From contig CATNEN010000039.1 in assembly GCA_950097015.1 (NCBI GenBank), positions 1,550,001 to 1,614,000 on the forward strand: DNA of 64,000 nucleotides. The letters run 5' to 3'. The notes under the pieces are model-generated. The model was not told where the DNA came from. It saw nothing but the letters and a program-made list of their open reading frames with translations, and did no database searches. The position numbers and the translations under genes are program-made. Source of the DNA: Macrostomum hystrix (Eukaryota > Platyhelminthes > Macrostomidae). This document shows, in pieces, positions 1 to 11,640 of the stretch (position 1 is the stretch's first letter; each line of letters starts with the position of its first letter).

Positions 1-72
1 CTTTTGAATTATACGAGCTATATTCCGAACTTGAGTGTTTTGAGGACTAAAAATCAATTTCTCTCATCTTAC

Positions 73-282
73 AGAATTGCAGCGTTGGCACTTCGCCGCG
101 AATTTGAAGTCATACTGGCCGTGGTCGTAGCAGCCGGACCTCACCAGGTGAAATAAAGTCTTGTCCTCAGGATGTGGGCACTTCTCCAGCTGCGGATCGG
201 CCTCCGCAGTCGCGCTGCTCTGGTTCTGGTACTGCCGGTACATTGTCAGCCAGATGGCAGAATGAGTGGGGCTATTGGAACT
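73..282 (-). CDS. Candidate internal exon, cysteine-rich protein (unknown)
   Basis: This is an open stretch of about 70 codons on the minus strand. It is bounded by an acceptor-like CAG at 283-285 and a good donor (GTAAGATGAG) starting at 72, and both boundaries are in phase 0. The C-terminal half is rich in Cys and His: a CPHPED motif, then RSGCYDHG, then KCQRC, which together look like a small disulfide-bonded or zinc-binding module. I do not recognise the family. Any flanking exons would lie left of the window and in the AT-rich DNA to the right, where I found none. It could be a real exon of a gene running off the left edge or a chance open frame; the donor and the Cys spacing favour an exon. 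Confidence 0.35.
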
Positions 283-300
283 CTGCACTCGAGTAGAGTG

Positions 301-1186
301 AGCAGGCTAACTCTGTGTCGCAGGACTGATGAATTTTAAGCTCACCTTCTTAATTGAGAACTGCGATCACCCACGGTGCAGCCTGTACTCAGGGTCAGTA
401 CCGTACTGTAAATTGTACGCTTTGTCCATGTTCTCAGCCAACAAGCAACAATCAGAGGGTTTGGGACTGCCCACCTTTCCCGTAGCCATGACAACGAGAG
501 TCCCAATAGTAATGACTATTAGCTGGCTCTCTGTACAAGAGTGAGTGGGGCGAAGGCCCTAGCTCTTACTTGTCAAGTGCATGCATTGCAAAGAAGGCAA
601 GGCTATTGTTTGGGGTTCTCTGCTTAGCTGCTGCTAGGGGTTTGAGCTCTCAGAGAGTAGAGGAGGCGGTAGAGTCGCGAGAGATAGATATAGCTGCAAA
701 AATATTGTGCAGGAAGCACAATTTTCGTTCCAAGTAATCATGCAAATGCAGGGTCGTTTATTTCACTCTGCAATACTAAACTACGATTATTCGTTTAATA
801 AAAAGTTAGTCGACTAGTAGTTTAAATTACCAAGTTATTAAATTTGGTTTATGAACTAGAGAACTTTCGTAGACAGCTTTCTAGACAGCTTTCGTATTCA
901 CATGGAATTTTGTTCGCTACACTGAATAGTGTAAAAAAAATTGTCATCAGATCGAGGCCTTAGATAAAGAATGAGCTCCTTATCTTACATCTTAGTTTTC
1001 TGCGGATTGTGACTGAGTTACACAAATTCTCAACAACTGATCACAATCAGTTATGGTAGTGTTTATTTACATTTAGAATACACTCAAGAAAGTTTCTAAA
1101 AATCATTTTGGGTGAGATTTAAATATCAAATAATCATGCGGACCGAGACCGTATAGAGCCAACTAAAACCTAAAGCAGTTTTGAGA
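301..1186. other. Intergenic, no recognisable feature
   Basis: Mixed-composition DNA becoming AT-rich after 700. I see no conserved coding frame, RNA gene or tandem array here; the short plus-strand frame at 329-544 has no support. Confidence 0.5.
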
Positions 1187-1201
1187 CTGGAAATTAACTG
1201 C

Positions 1202-1997
1202 TTGACTTAGCGGCAGGGAGCCTCCATGACTGACGCAGCGAGGAGGCGGCCGGTGCCGCCCATATCGCTAACCCCTGGCAGCCGGACGGCCTCCAGCGAG
1301 GCGGTGCCGCTCAGGGTGGTCCGTCGGTCGGTTCCGCCGCGTGATCCTCCGCGCCATAGGCTGGGAAGAAATCAGCTCGGCCGGTATCGCGGAGGAAGTG
1401 GGCGAGCTGTGGAATGCTATCGGGCGAGCAGGCTTCGACTAGGGTCGGCACCGGCTCGAGATGTTTTAGCCTAGCCTGGGTGAAGGCCGGGCAGTGGCAG
1501 ATGAAATGCTCGGCGTTTTCACGTCCGGAGCAGCAGAAGGGACACGTTTCCTCAGGCACATGGCCTTGGAGGTAGCGGTGTCTGGTGAAGCAGCCATGTC
1601 CCGAGAGGGCCATGGTGACTGCTCTCAGCTAGGTCTCTGCGATTTAGCCTAAGCAAGGCTTTACGCAGGTTACTAGAGGGGGTTGGCACCGCAGCCCTGG
1701 ACTGGCGACAGTTCAGGCTGCAAGACCACCTCCTTCGGTGTTGGGTCTCCATCCAGCGGTTGATGTTGGAGTTTACCACAGAAATAGGGATCGGGGCCTC
1801 CGGGCCCGGGCCCATCAGGGAGCTGGCTGCTCCAGCCTTTGCAAGCTGGTCCGCCATCTCATTCCCTGTGAGCCCGGCGTGCCCAGGGATCCACATCAGC
1901 TCCACCTTGTTCGACTGTGCCAATCCGTTCAACTGGGTGTGGCTGTCTAAGGTGGTTCTGGAACGAGAGGGGCAGCGGCTGAGAGCCTTGAGAGCTG
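1202..1997 (-). mobile_element. 5'-truncated non-LTR retrotransposon, 3' end (RNase H + zinc finger)
   Basis: Minus-strand frames encode the end of a non-LTR (LINE) polyprotein. A frame starting near 1932 contains the RNase H signature WIPGHAGLTGNEMADQLAKA, typical of I/R1/Jockey-like elements. A second frame ending at 1311 contains the C-terminal zinc knuckle CPFC...EHFICHCPAF. The two frames overlap and are joined by a frameshift near 1610-1640, so the copy is dead. The reverse transcriptase and endonuclease are absent, as expected for 5' truncation during target-primed reverse transcription. The insertion is bracketed by a perfect 15-bp direct repeat (ctggaaattaactgc) at 1187-1201 and 1998-2012, a clean target-site duplication. 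There is no poly(A) tail at the 3' end (position 1202). Confidence 0.85.
1311..1932 (-). pseudogene. Retrotransposon RNase H / zinc-knuckle remnant, frameshifted
   Basis: Coding remnant of the element above. The RNase H C-terminal half occupies about 1640-1932. After a frameshift, the zinc-finger tail with the sequence ALSGHGCFTRHRYLQGHVPE runs from about 1613 to the stop at 1311. Reading the first frame through the shift gives an unrelated continuation, which shows where the frame is lost. The protein would have acted in retrotransposition (template RNA removal and RNA binding) in the intact parent element. Confidence 0.8.
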
Positions 1998-2012
1998 CTG
2001 GAAATTAACTGC

Positions 2013-3159
2013 GCTAAGATAAACAAAAATGAAGATAGAAACATGATCCAGATTACAGCAAACATTTGAATAAATGTCATCTGCTGCGATCATCATGCAC
2101 ACTAAACTGGTAATATCTGTCACGGTCGCAATGCTAAGGCCTGCTGAGTGCAGAATTAAATTGGGAAGAATTTATATATTGAACGTTTTCTTTTAAGCCC
2201 AAGATCCATGAGCAGAATTTGTGGTGCATTGATCATTGATTGTGATTTTTGTCGCCTGAATGTAAGCGATGTGATGGCGACACATTCGATTTTGTTGATT
2301 TTTCCGAAGCTAATTTTGTGCAATAATACTCAAAGACCACTATTAGGATTAGCTAGATTAAGGGTCTAATTTTACTGTTTGCTATATAACATGTATGGAA
2401 CTTATAACCAAGCAGAGACCAAGGACCACTAGGAGTAGACTCCTACTAGACTAAAGACTAACTAGACTAACTCCTCTTGACTAACACGAGTCAAAAAGGT
2501 ATAATATTCTGTTCGCGAAATTTAGCAAAATGCAATATCCGAATCAATAAAGCGTTTTTTATATCCGCTCAGGGTAAGTAAAAAACTCGTATTTAAATAC
2601 TCGGAAGCTATAGTAAAGAAACTACTGCAAATAACATGAACTTAGCCAATTTTGTTGGTAGATAGAATCGAAATACCCACGTTATCTAATTTCAATCAAG
2701 TTTCAATAAGTTAAGACCTAGGATATATGAGTGAAATGAGTAAAAAATGTAAAAAAATACAAAAAAAGATGACACATTTATAGAAAGATCAATGCACTAA
2801 GAAATTATATTTATACTTTTGTTTTACAATAAATGCGTTTCAGCATAATTTTTAAATCAAAATTTATTTAGTCAGTAAAGTTGCTGATAATTTTAGTAGT
2901 AATGTTAGTAATGTTACTTAGTAATGTTACTGATTTTCTTGTTCAGTTCAGCCTTCAACAGTATACACACATTTAAATCTCACTCACGCTGACAAACGCA
3001 GTTGAAATCTAAAGTAGATTAATGTAAATGATTCGCCAATCATAGATTACACGATCCCGGCTAGAACGCAGTCGCAGTGCTTTTTACTTTACTATTATTT
3101 CACTTTGCATGGCATTTTAAATTTAACATTATTAAGGTTAAACACTAGAGAAATGGATA
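2013..3159. other. AT-rich intergenic DNA
   Basis: AT-rich with many short homopolymers. A local duplication of TTAGTAATGTTACT-like text lies near 2895-2935. I see no gene. Confidence 0.5.
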
Positions 3160-3554
3160 GGCAATCCTTCGGATTACCGTTCTAAATTATTTTGACCCCG
3201 TTTTCGAACTTTTTTGACTCCCGAGGCAACGAAAATGAGTTAGGCCTATAGAGGTTATTGAAGTACAAAAGCAGTTCAAGTGGGCCGATTGCAAAGCCAA
3301 ATTTCGAGCTATGCACGGGACCAGTGACACTTTGTTCATCACATACCTGCAGGAGTTCATGTGGCGCCGAGCTTTTCCCGACCGGCAATTCGGCAATATT
3401 CTCTACTAGATAACGCGCTACTACCCCGTGTAGTCCGAACTTGAACTGCTTTTGTACTTCTATAACCTCTATAACTCATTTTCGTTGCCTCGGGAGTCTA
3501 AAAAGTTCGAAAACGGGGTCAAAACAATTTAGAGCAGGAATCCAAAGGATTGCC
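3160..3554 (+). mobile_element. Merlin (IS1016-type) foldback remnant with long inverted repeats
   Basis: Two arms of about 115-120 bp (3160-3280 and 3440-3554) are inverted copies of each other. Between them a plus-strand frame (3251-3409, stop at 3407-3409) reads through MHGTSDTLFITYLQEFMWRR. This is the C-terminal signature of Merlin/ISXO2-like DDE transposases, whose family ends in a conserved Y-L-x-E-F-M-W-R block followed by the last catalytic region. Only about 50 residues remain, so this is a non-autonomous derivative that kept a slice of transposase between its termini. Flanking 8-9 bp are AT-rich and similar but not identical, so I cannot name a target-site duplication. Confidence 0.65.
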
Positions 3555-3871
3555 AATAGATGCATTACACTGCTTTCACTGCAAAGTAATGTTTTCCATC
3601 TATTACTTCAATTAGAGTTGTAGGCCTATCTACTTTGCTTCATTTTTTACCCACTGACTCTCTGTTGTAGCTTAGCTAACTCACTATACCTGTCCTGTAA
3701 AATTTATGTAATGTAATTGGTAATACTAATACGTTTTCTTACAGTTTTTAATGAAATAATAATAATAACAAGTCTGACTTTTGATAGTTTTATAAACACA
3801 AAATGTTTTATTATCAATTATTAACTCCATAGGGGCCTAAGTTATTTATCATATTGTCAAGGTGGGTCCCA

Positions 3872-4694
3872 GGTCATTTCAGTGACAAGACATTTTAGGG
3901 ACAGTAATTTTGGTGACAACTCAAGTCATTTCAGTGACACAATTGGTCAGATTGGTGACAACTATTTTTCCACCTAAATATGCTAAAAAACTGCCTTCCA
4001 TTTGAACTATGCATACTTATAAAGTATTATTAAATAATGATGTAAGTATTAATCATATAAATATAAGTAAATTAATAAAAGGCTGCATTGCTCTGCTTAA
4101 GTCTGGGTTTTACTTTAAATGAGTTAAATGATTAAATTATTTAATGAGTAGTCAATAGTTTCAATAGTTATTCGTTTCTAATTGAATGTGTATAATAATC
4201 ATTTTTCAAGTTTTGGATTGACAAGGCAAGCACAGGCTTTGAGCAGCTGCTGGATTGTGTGACTTCCATCCTCAAATTCTGGCCAGTAGTAAAAAAGCCA
4301 TGACTGCACTGTTCTGTAAGCCAGCCATTGCTCTTGGCATAGCACTCCTCTGGACAGAAGGTGCACCTGAAGTGGGACAAGTGCCACTTCAACTGTTTGA
4401 ATCTTCTTGAGCTAATTTGCTATTTGTTCAAGTAGAAAGTATCCCAACTACTCAAAAGTACTATTGGAACGTAAAAAATGAAGATTTGCCATTGGCACCA
4501 CACATTGATTAAAACAAATTCGTAATTATTATTTAATAATCCTTTATAGGTGTGCATAGTTCACATGGAAGGCTGTTTTCTCAGCATATTTAGGTGCAAA
4601 ATAGTTGTCACTGAACTGACCAATTTTGTCGCTGAAACAACTTAAGTTGTCACCAAAATGACTGTCACCAAAATGTCTTGTCACCAAAATGATC
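3872..4694. mobile_element. Foldback/MITE-like element with about 170-bp terminal inverted repeats
   Basis: The left arm (about 3872-4040) and right arm (about 4525-4694) are imperfect inverted copies. Each arm contains several internal direct repeats of a TTTTGGTGACA-like motif at its outer end. The 480-bp core holds only short frames on the minus strand, including one with a C-x2-C...C pattern at 4168-4392 that I cannot assign. Long inverted repeats with subterminal direct repeats are typical of foldback or MULE-derived elements. No transposase was recognised. Confidence 0.6.
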
Positions 4695-4704
4695 AAGGTG
4701 TCTA

Positions 4705-5750
4705 ATTCCCATATATTTAAGTACTCATAAAAGCCTTTATGCCAAGCTTAAAGTAAATAAGATTGATCTTTAATAGGCCCCACGACTCTCACACTTAAGT
4801 TAAATTGGTTGATTTTATGGAATTTTCTCCCACAAATTGAGAGTTTCATGGTGTATTGGGTACAACGTGGGTATGTGCAAACCATTTACAATTGCACAAA
4901 AGCATGGCACATGATACATTGCAAAAAGTAGAGATGACAAACTATTTCTATGTTATGTATATAAATTTCTATATTTGCATTTTCCCTCAGAGCAAATCTT
5001 TTTTTGGTGCACAGAGTACTGGAAAAAATAGTTTCTTTCTGGCACACATTTTGCATCTTCTTGAGTGTGGCATGACTATACTAAAGTGTAATCCTGTTAA
5101 GTATTATCCCACAAATACAATATGCTATTTAAAACACCTGGTCTGATTTCCCATGTCTAGCTAAGTGAGGTACTTCTGTAATAGGGGCTATTCCACAGAA
5201 CATTAGAAGTGGTTGTAGATTTTTACTCAATGTATTTTTTATATTCCATCAGAATTCAGTTTTAGTCTTTTGATGCATAAATTTTACACATCATTTTTTA
5301 CTCTTTTCTTATTTCACATAATGTCATCTAGCTAGGCCCCTCTTGTTAACAATATTTTTTTAATTAGAAAATATTATAATTTGAAAGAATGTCAGATTTT
5401 TTTCTAGAGTAAAATAATTTATAATGATCTATATGCAATCTTTCTGTTACAATATTCAAGTGAACTCATTCATTGTATTTTTCCCAGAAAATTGGCTTAT
5501 AGCATATTGCATGATGTGAATAAATACTGTATGTTAGCAAGATGCAACTTCGTAGCTAAAAAGCCAGTCATCAGGGTACTATAAACCTCACTGAGCACAT
5601 ATTCAGTGTGCAACTCATGAATCTAAGTACTGAGCAGATGATGAATCTGGAATCAAAAGCTTAACTTAAGGTATCGTGCCTATTTATACCAAAATAATCT
5701 AACAACTAAAGCTAAAACTCGATCGTATAAGTTGCCATCCAATCAACAGT
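4705..5750. other. SSRP1 upstream region
   Basis: AT-rich, with no convincing frame. The last 10 bases before the SSRP1 start contain a possible splice acceptor (see 5740-5759). No TATA box is obvious at a sensible distance. Confidence 0.45.
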
Positions 5751-5759
5751 TTCAGCAGC
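5740..5759 (+). promoter_or_regulatory. Candidate 3' splice acceptor just before SSRP1 ATG
   Basis: The bases before the start codon read ...caacagtttcag|cagcATG. The AG sits four bases before the ATG, which suggests that the first coding exon is joined to an upstream leader exon or to a trans-spliced leader. The pyrimidine tract is weak, so this is only a candidate. Confidence 0.35.
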
Positions 5760-8700
5760 ATGACGGCTGCCAATGGCGACCAGATGCTTGAGTTTGATCA
5801 CATCTTCCAGGAAATCCGTGGCATGATGTACCCCGGCAAGCTCCGCCTGCGCCAGGCAGACATCTTCTTCAAGAATGAGAAGACCGGCCGCATCGATCAC
5901 TACAGCTCATCCGATATTGAGCAGGTGCACTGGATCATTCGGGCCAGGGGCTTCTGTCTCAAATTCCTGCTAGGCGATCTCATCTATCGCTATGATGGAT
6001 TTAAGGAGGCCGACTACGACAAGCTGCACGCGTTTGCTAGGACGAATTGGCAGGTCGAGGTGAGGAAAGTTATTGATTTGATGTCCCCACGTCCCATGAT
6101 TCATCGTTGCGATTTGAGCTCCGCTGAATTTCGTGTCTAAAAGACTGCATTTTAAGTCCCTACAAATTGTTCAGCAACAAGAAAAGGACGCAAGAAACAA
6201 CGAAAATACTTAATGCCGGGGTGAGTTGCAGAGCGGTTAACACGTTTGCCTCTCGCACCAAGATGTACACACCTGTGTGAGTGTGTGTATGTATGTTCTG
6301 CAGAATCTGAGACAGCAGAATGATCATAACTGCCTCTCGCTGGCTGATAAAAATATTTCAGTTTTTATGCCAAATTGCGCATGTAACTATTCGAATTCTT
6401 CAACTATACTACTCGAAGCCCAGCAGTAGCACAACCATGCCGAATGAAAACTCATTTCATTACCGCACAGATCGAGAAGAAGGACCTGGCCTACAAAGGC
6501 TGGAACTGGGGCCAGTTGAACTTCGTGAAGAATGCCATGGAGCTGGAGGTGTCGGGCCAGACAGCCTTCGAGCTGCCGCTGAACAATGTGGCCAATGTCA
6601 GCACCGGCAAGCAGGAGGTGACGCTGGAGTTTCACCAGAATGACGACGCCGAGGTAAGAACTGGCTAATATAACCCTAGGCTAATTTTGTCCTTGCAATT
6701 TAGAGATCCCACCGACTTAGCGATTTCGATTATCGGATTAGTTTTCGAATTAGGCTTCTCAAACAGATTTTAGAATTTAAAATAAAAACTGTTGACTGTA
6801 GATAAGATTAATTAGAATTTTGAATCACTAAACTTGAATTTTTCAAATTGTACTTTTTGTGGGTTATTGGCTATTGGCTTTAACATGTTTCGATTCCCGC
6901 CTGCCCCAGGTGTGCCTGATGGAGATGCGATTTCACATTGGCGAGCGCAGCGAACTGCAGTGCGAGGAGGTGGCCAAGCGGGTCATGGACAAGGCTGACA
7001 TCATCCAGCTGACCGGCGATGCCCTATGCGAGTTCAAGGAGCTCTACTGTGTGCAGCCGCGCGGCCGCTACGACTTTCGCTTCTACCCGACCTTCCTGCA
7101 CATGCACGGCAAGACATTCGACTACAAGATCCCCATCAGCACCATCTACCGCATGTTCGTGCTGCCCCACGCTGATGGCAGGCAGAACTTCCTGGTGCTG
7201 GGCCTCGAGCCGCCCATCAAGCACGGCCAGACCCGCTACCACTTCCTCATTTTGCTGTTCGATGTGGACGTTGAGACCTCGGTTGAGCTGCGCTGCTCCG
7301 AGGAGGAGCTTCAGAGCAAATACGGTGGAAAACTGCAGAAGGAGATGTCAGGCAAGGAGTTCGAGGTGAGACATGCCGTCCTGCCGACTGGGAATCGGGT
7401 CTGCGCTTTGCAGTTGGGATCAGGACCAAGTCTAGTTTCTTGGAATGCAACCAGAGTGCCATCTGGTTTTGGGAATGGGATCAGAATCCCTCCAGTATTT
7501 GGGAATGGGATAGAATACCTCCAGTATTTGGGAATGGGATCAGAATCCCTCCAGTATTTGGGAATGGGATAGAATACCTCCAGTATTTGGGAATGGGATC
7601 AGAATCCCTCCAGTATTTGGGAATGGGATCAGAATCCCTCCAGTATTTGGGAATGGGATCAGAATCCCTCCAGTATTTGGGAATGGGATCAGAATACCTC
7701 CAGTATTTGGGAATGGGATCAGAATCCCTCCAGTATTTGGGAATGGGATCAGAATCCCTCCAGTATTTGGGAATGGGATCAGAATCCCTCCAGTATTTGG
7801 GAATGGGATCAGAATCCCTCCAGTATTTGGGAATGGGATCAGAATCCCTCCAGTATTTGGGAATGGGATCAGAATACCTCCAGTATTTGGGAATGGGATC
7901 AGAATCCCTCCAGTATTTGGGAATGGGATCAGAATACCCTCAGTGTTTGGGAAAGGGAACAGAATCCCTATTTTGTTCTGGTGATTGCGATAAGAATCGC
8001 GTTTCGTTTTTTTAGAAATGGTTCTTTAACCGAAAAATAAGGGAGCAATAATTGAGCGGAATAAATGTTCAACGAGTATGGGCAGTTTGGGATGTGAATC
8101 TGTGATGGCCACCCGAGCAATTGAGCAGGGAATTACGCACCTGCGCCCCGCCAGGTGATCTCCCGCCTTTGCCGAGTGCTGGTGAACCGCAAGATCACCG
8201 TGCCCGGCTCCTTCCGGTCCAAGTCAGGCGGGCACTACATCAGCTGCGGTTACAAGGCCAACACTGGCTTCCTCTACCCGCTGGACCGCGGCTTCATCTT
8301 CGTGCCCAAGCCGCCGATGCACGTCCGCTTCGAAGAGATCTCCTCCGTGCAGTTCAGCCGCGGCACCGCCTCGGTGCGCAGCTTCGACTTCGAGATCAAC
8401 ACCAAAGCCGGCGTTAATTACACTTTCAACAGCGTGGAGAAGGACGAGTACACTCACTTGTACAAGTTCGTGCAGGACAAACAGCTGCCGGTGAAGAACA
8501 TTGGCGAGGAGGACACCACTGGCAAGCTGGACGCCTGGGAGAGCAGCGAGGCAGAGTCCGATGGCGACGACGTGTATATGAAGCGGGTCAAGGCTGAGGG
8601 CAAGGTGAGAAAATTTCTAATATAACTATCCAATCCAATCTTAACTAGTTCGGATCCCATAGCGACAATCCTAGCTAGTTCAAATCCCATAGCGACAATC

Positions 8701-10530
8701 CTAGCTAGTTCAAATCCCACAGCGACAATACTAACTAGTTCAGATCCCACAGTGAAAATACTAACTAGTTCAGATCCCACAGCGACAATCCTAGCTAGTT
8801 CAGATCCCACAGCGACAATCCTAGCTAGTTCAGATCCCACAGCGACAATCCTAGCTAGTTCAGATCCCACAGCGACAATACTAACTAGTTCAGATCCCAC
8901 AGCGACAATACTAACTAGTTCAGATCCCACAGTGACAATCCTAGCTAGTTCGGATCCCATAGCGACAATCCTAGCTAGTTCAAATCCCACAGCGACAGTA
9001 CTAACTAGTTCAGATCCCACAGCGACAGTACTAACTAGTTCAGATCCCACAGCGACAATACTAACTAGTTCAGATCTCACAGTGACAATACTAACTAGTT
9101 CAGATCCCACAGTGACAATCCTAGCTAGTTCAGATCCCACAGCGACAATACTAACTAGTTCAGATCCCACAGTGACAATCCTAGCTAGTTCAGATCCCAC
9201 AGCGACAATACTAACTAGTTCAGATCCCACAGCGACAATACTAACTAGTTCAGATCCCACAGTGACAATCCTAGCTAGTTCAGATCCCACAGCGACAATA
9301 CTAACTAGTTCAGATCCCACAGTGACAATCCTAGCTAGTTCAGATCCCACAGCGACAATACTAACTAGTTCAGATCCCACAGCGACAATACTAACTAGTT
9401 CAGATCCCACAGTGACAATCCTAGCTAGTTCAGATCCCACAGCGACAATACTAACTAGTTCAGATCCCACAGTGACAATCCTAGCTAGTTCAGATCCCAC
9501 AGTGACAATACTAACTAGTTCAGATCCCATAGTAAAACTTAGGATTAATGAGGGGATTATTTAATGTATAAGTCAGAGGCACCACCTGACCAAGCTCCCA
9601 TCCTCGCCAAAAACCCCCCAGGAGCGCAGCGCGGCTGGTCACGACGGCGGCGGTTCCGGCGGCGGCGGCGCCTCTGGCGGGGGCGCCGAGTCGGATGACG
9701 ACTCCGAGGACGAGGACTTCCTCCCACCGGAGGCGTCCGGCTCCGAAGTGGAGGAAGAGTACGACACCGACGCTGACCCGTCCGAGTTCTCCTCGGACAC
9801 TGACTACAGCGACGAGGAGGCGCGCAAAAAGAAGAAGCGCCGGCTGGCCAAGACGGTGCCGGAGGAGGGCTTCGGCGACTACACGGAGAAGAAGAAGAAG
9901 AAGGCGAAGGAGAAGGAGGCGGCCAAGTCCAAGGTGTCGCGCAAGGACCGCAACGCGCCAAAGCGGCCAGCGTCGGCCTACTTTTTATTCCTGGAGGACG
10001 AGCGTCCGCGCATCAAGGCGGACCAGCCGGACCTGAAGGTCACGGAGATCGGCCGGGTGGCCGGCGAGCGCTGGGCCAAGCTGGACGAGGCCAAGAAGAA
10101 GGCCTACCAGGAGCGGGCCGAGGCTCTGAAGGTGAAGTACCAGGCGGACGTGGCCGAGTACCAGGCAAAGCTGGACAGCGGCGAGGTCAAGCCGGACATT
10201 CAGCAGAAGCCGCGCAAGGGCGGAGGCGGCAGCGGTGAGAAGTCCAGTGGAGGTGGCGACAAGGCGGCGGCCGGCGGCTCGGGCGCCAATTATAAATCGG
10301 CCGAGTTCATCAACGACAGCGACGTGTCCTCGGTGTCATCGTCTTCCTCGGAGGCCGAGGCTGACGAAGACGACGAAGAGGAGAAAGAGAAGTCGCCGCC
10401 GAAGAAGAAGAAGACGGAGGAGAAGGCCAAGCCGGCCGCCAAGAAGCAGGAGAAGCAGAAGAGCAAGAAGGGCAAGAAGGAGTCCAGCAGCGAGGAGGAG
10501 GAGAGCGATGCGGACAGCGAGGAGGAGTGA
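5760..10530 (+). CDS. SSRP1: FACT complex subunit SSRP1
   Basis: SSRP1 pairs with SPT16 to form the FACT histone chaperone, which loosens and rebuilds nucleosomes during transcription and replication in the nucleus. Five exons: 5760-6059, 6471-6653, 6910-7365, 8155-8604 and 9622-10530. All junctions are GT-AG and all introns fall in phase 0, giving 765 residues against about 709 in human. Landmarks are the N-terminal PH-like region (GKLRLRQADIFFKNEKTGRI), then AYKGWNWGQLNF and TLEFHQNDDAE in exon 2. Exon 3 has GRYDFRFYPTFLHMHGKTFD and RYHFLILLF, and exon 4 has LVNRKITVPGSF and RSFDFEI. Next come an acidic stretch, one HMG box (about residues 574-643, NAPKRPASAYFLF...), and a Lys/Ser/Glu-rich tail. 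A glycine-rich run follows the exon 5 acceptor. Introns 3 and 4 are mostly minisatellite. The protein assignment is secure; the 5' end of the transcript is not visible. Confidence 0.96.
6216..6270 (+). repeat. tRNA-like 5' half, probable SINE head
   Basis: Within SSRP1 intron 1 the sequence gttgcagagcggttaacacg resembles a tRNA D-arm/A-box, followed by a plausible anticodon-arm segment (tttgcctctcgcaccaag). No B-box or T-arm follows, so this is not a functional tRNA; a decayed tRNA-derived SINE is the best reading. Confidence 0.3.
7467..7970 (+). repeat. Minisatellite, 30-bp unit, SSRP1 intron 3
   Basis: About 16 copies of a 30-bp unit (core gggatcagaatccctccag) fill most of the 789-bp intron. 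Because 30 is divisible by three and the unit has no stop in one frame, an open frame (decapeptide GMGSESLQYL repeated) crosses the array. This is not evidence of coding. Reading exon 3 straight into the intron stays open until 7572. Confidence 0.95.
8640..9536 (+). repeat. Minisatellite, 30-bp unit, SSRP1 intron 4
   Basis: About 30 copies of a 30-bp unit (core agttcagatcccacagcgac). Subtypes differ at a few sites (agcgac/agtgac, acaatc/acaata, ctagct/ctaact) and alternate in short higher-order blocks. Both strands are open through the array, again because 30 is a multiple of three. The unit is unrelated to that of intron 3. Confidence 0.95.
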
Positions 10531-10663
10531 GCAGCTGCGCGCCGGCATCACAAGCAGTTCAATTATCATCATTACCATTTGATTTCCGCGAGTGAAACTC
10601 TATTTTTATACTCCTAGCCATCCGGTTCCTGCTACTGCATTGCTTACATGGCGTCTATTATGA

Positions 10664-10669
10664 AATAAA
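10664..10669 (+). terminator. SSRP1 poly(A) signal
   Basis: AATAAA about 134 bp after the SSRP1 stop codon, in a short AT-rich 3' UTR; the expected position for 3'-end formation. Confidence 0.7.
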
Positions 10670-10841
10670 CCTGCGCAAATTGTGCAAACAGTTGAACCTT
10701 GTGCAACCTGGCTGAATGTCGGCTGCATTTAAGCTCGTTATGATCGGCATTCAAATACATGAGCAATGTGCTCAGACTCGGCTTGTAACACTTTTCTTTG
10801 TTTGCGGTGAGATCTTGGACCTATCTCCTCGCTTCCCGTTT

Positions 10842-11640
10842 GTCCTCTCTTATCCCATAGCTTTCCCTTATTCCCTTCACCCCTTATCCCCTAGCTTCCC
10901 TTTATCCTTAAATCCCTTCCCCAATCCCTTAGCTACCGCTTATCCCCTAGCTTCCCCCAATCCCTTAGCTACCGCTTATCCCCTAGCTTCCCCCAATCCC
11001 TTAGCTACCGCTTATCCCCTAGCTTCCCCCAATCCCTTAGCTACCGCTTATCCCCTAGCTTCCCCCAATCCCTTAGCTACCGCTTATCCCCTAGCTTCCC
11101 CCAATCCCTTAGCTACCGCTTATCCCCTAGCTTCCCCAATCCCTTAGCTACCGCTTATCCCCTAGCTTCCCCCAATCCCTTAGCTACCGCTTATCCCCTA
11201 GCTTCCCCCAATCCCTTAGCTACCGCTTATCCCCTAGCTTCCCCAATCCCTTAGCTACCGATTATCCCTTAGCTTCCCCCAATCCCTTAGCTACCGCTTA
11301 TCCCCTAGCTTCCCCAATCCCTTAGCTACCGCTTATCCCCTAGCTTCCCCAATCCCTTAGCTACCGCTTATCCCCTAGCTTCCCCCAATCCCTTAGCTAC
11401 CGCTTATCCCCTAGCTTCCCCAATCCCTTAGCTACCGCTTATCCCCTAGCTTCCCCCAATCCCTTAGCTACCGCTTATCCCCTAGCTTCCCCCAATCCCT
11501 TAGCTACCGCTTATCCCCTAGCTTCCCCCAATCCCTTAGCTACCGCTTATCCCCTAGCTTCCCCAATCCCTTAGCCTTCCTTTATCCCTAGCTTCCCCCA
11601 ATCCCTTAGCTTCCCATATCTTCCTCTATCCCTTTTCTAA
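10842..11640. repeat. Minisatellite, about 36-bp unit, intergenic
   Basis: About 18 copies of a 35/36-bp pyrimidine-rich unit built from agctaccgcttatcccctag and cttcccccaatccct. The 35/36 variation is one C in a C-run. The flanks (10842-10917 and 11580-11640) are degenerate versions of the same text, so the array decays at both ends. Confidence 0.93.

Noticed and set aside
8454-9530. Open frames on both strands through the SSRP1 intron 4 array
   Set aside because: A 30-bp stop-free unit; the region lies between a clear donor and acceptor of SSRP1.
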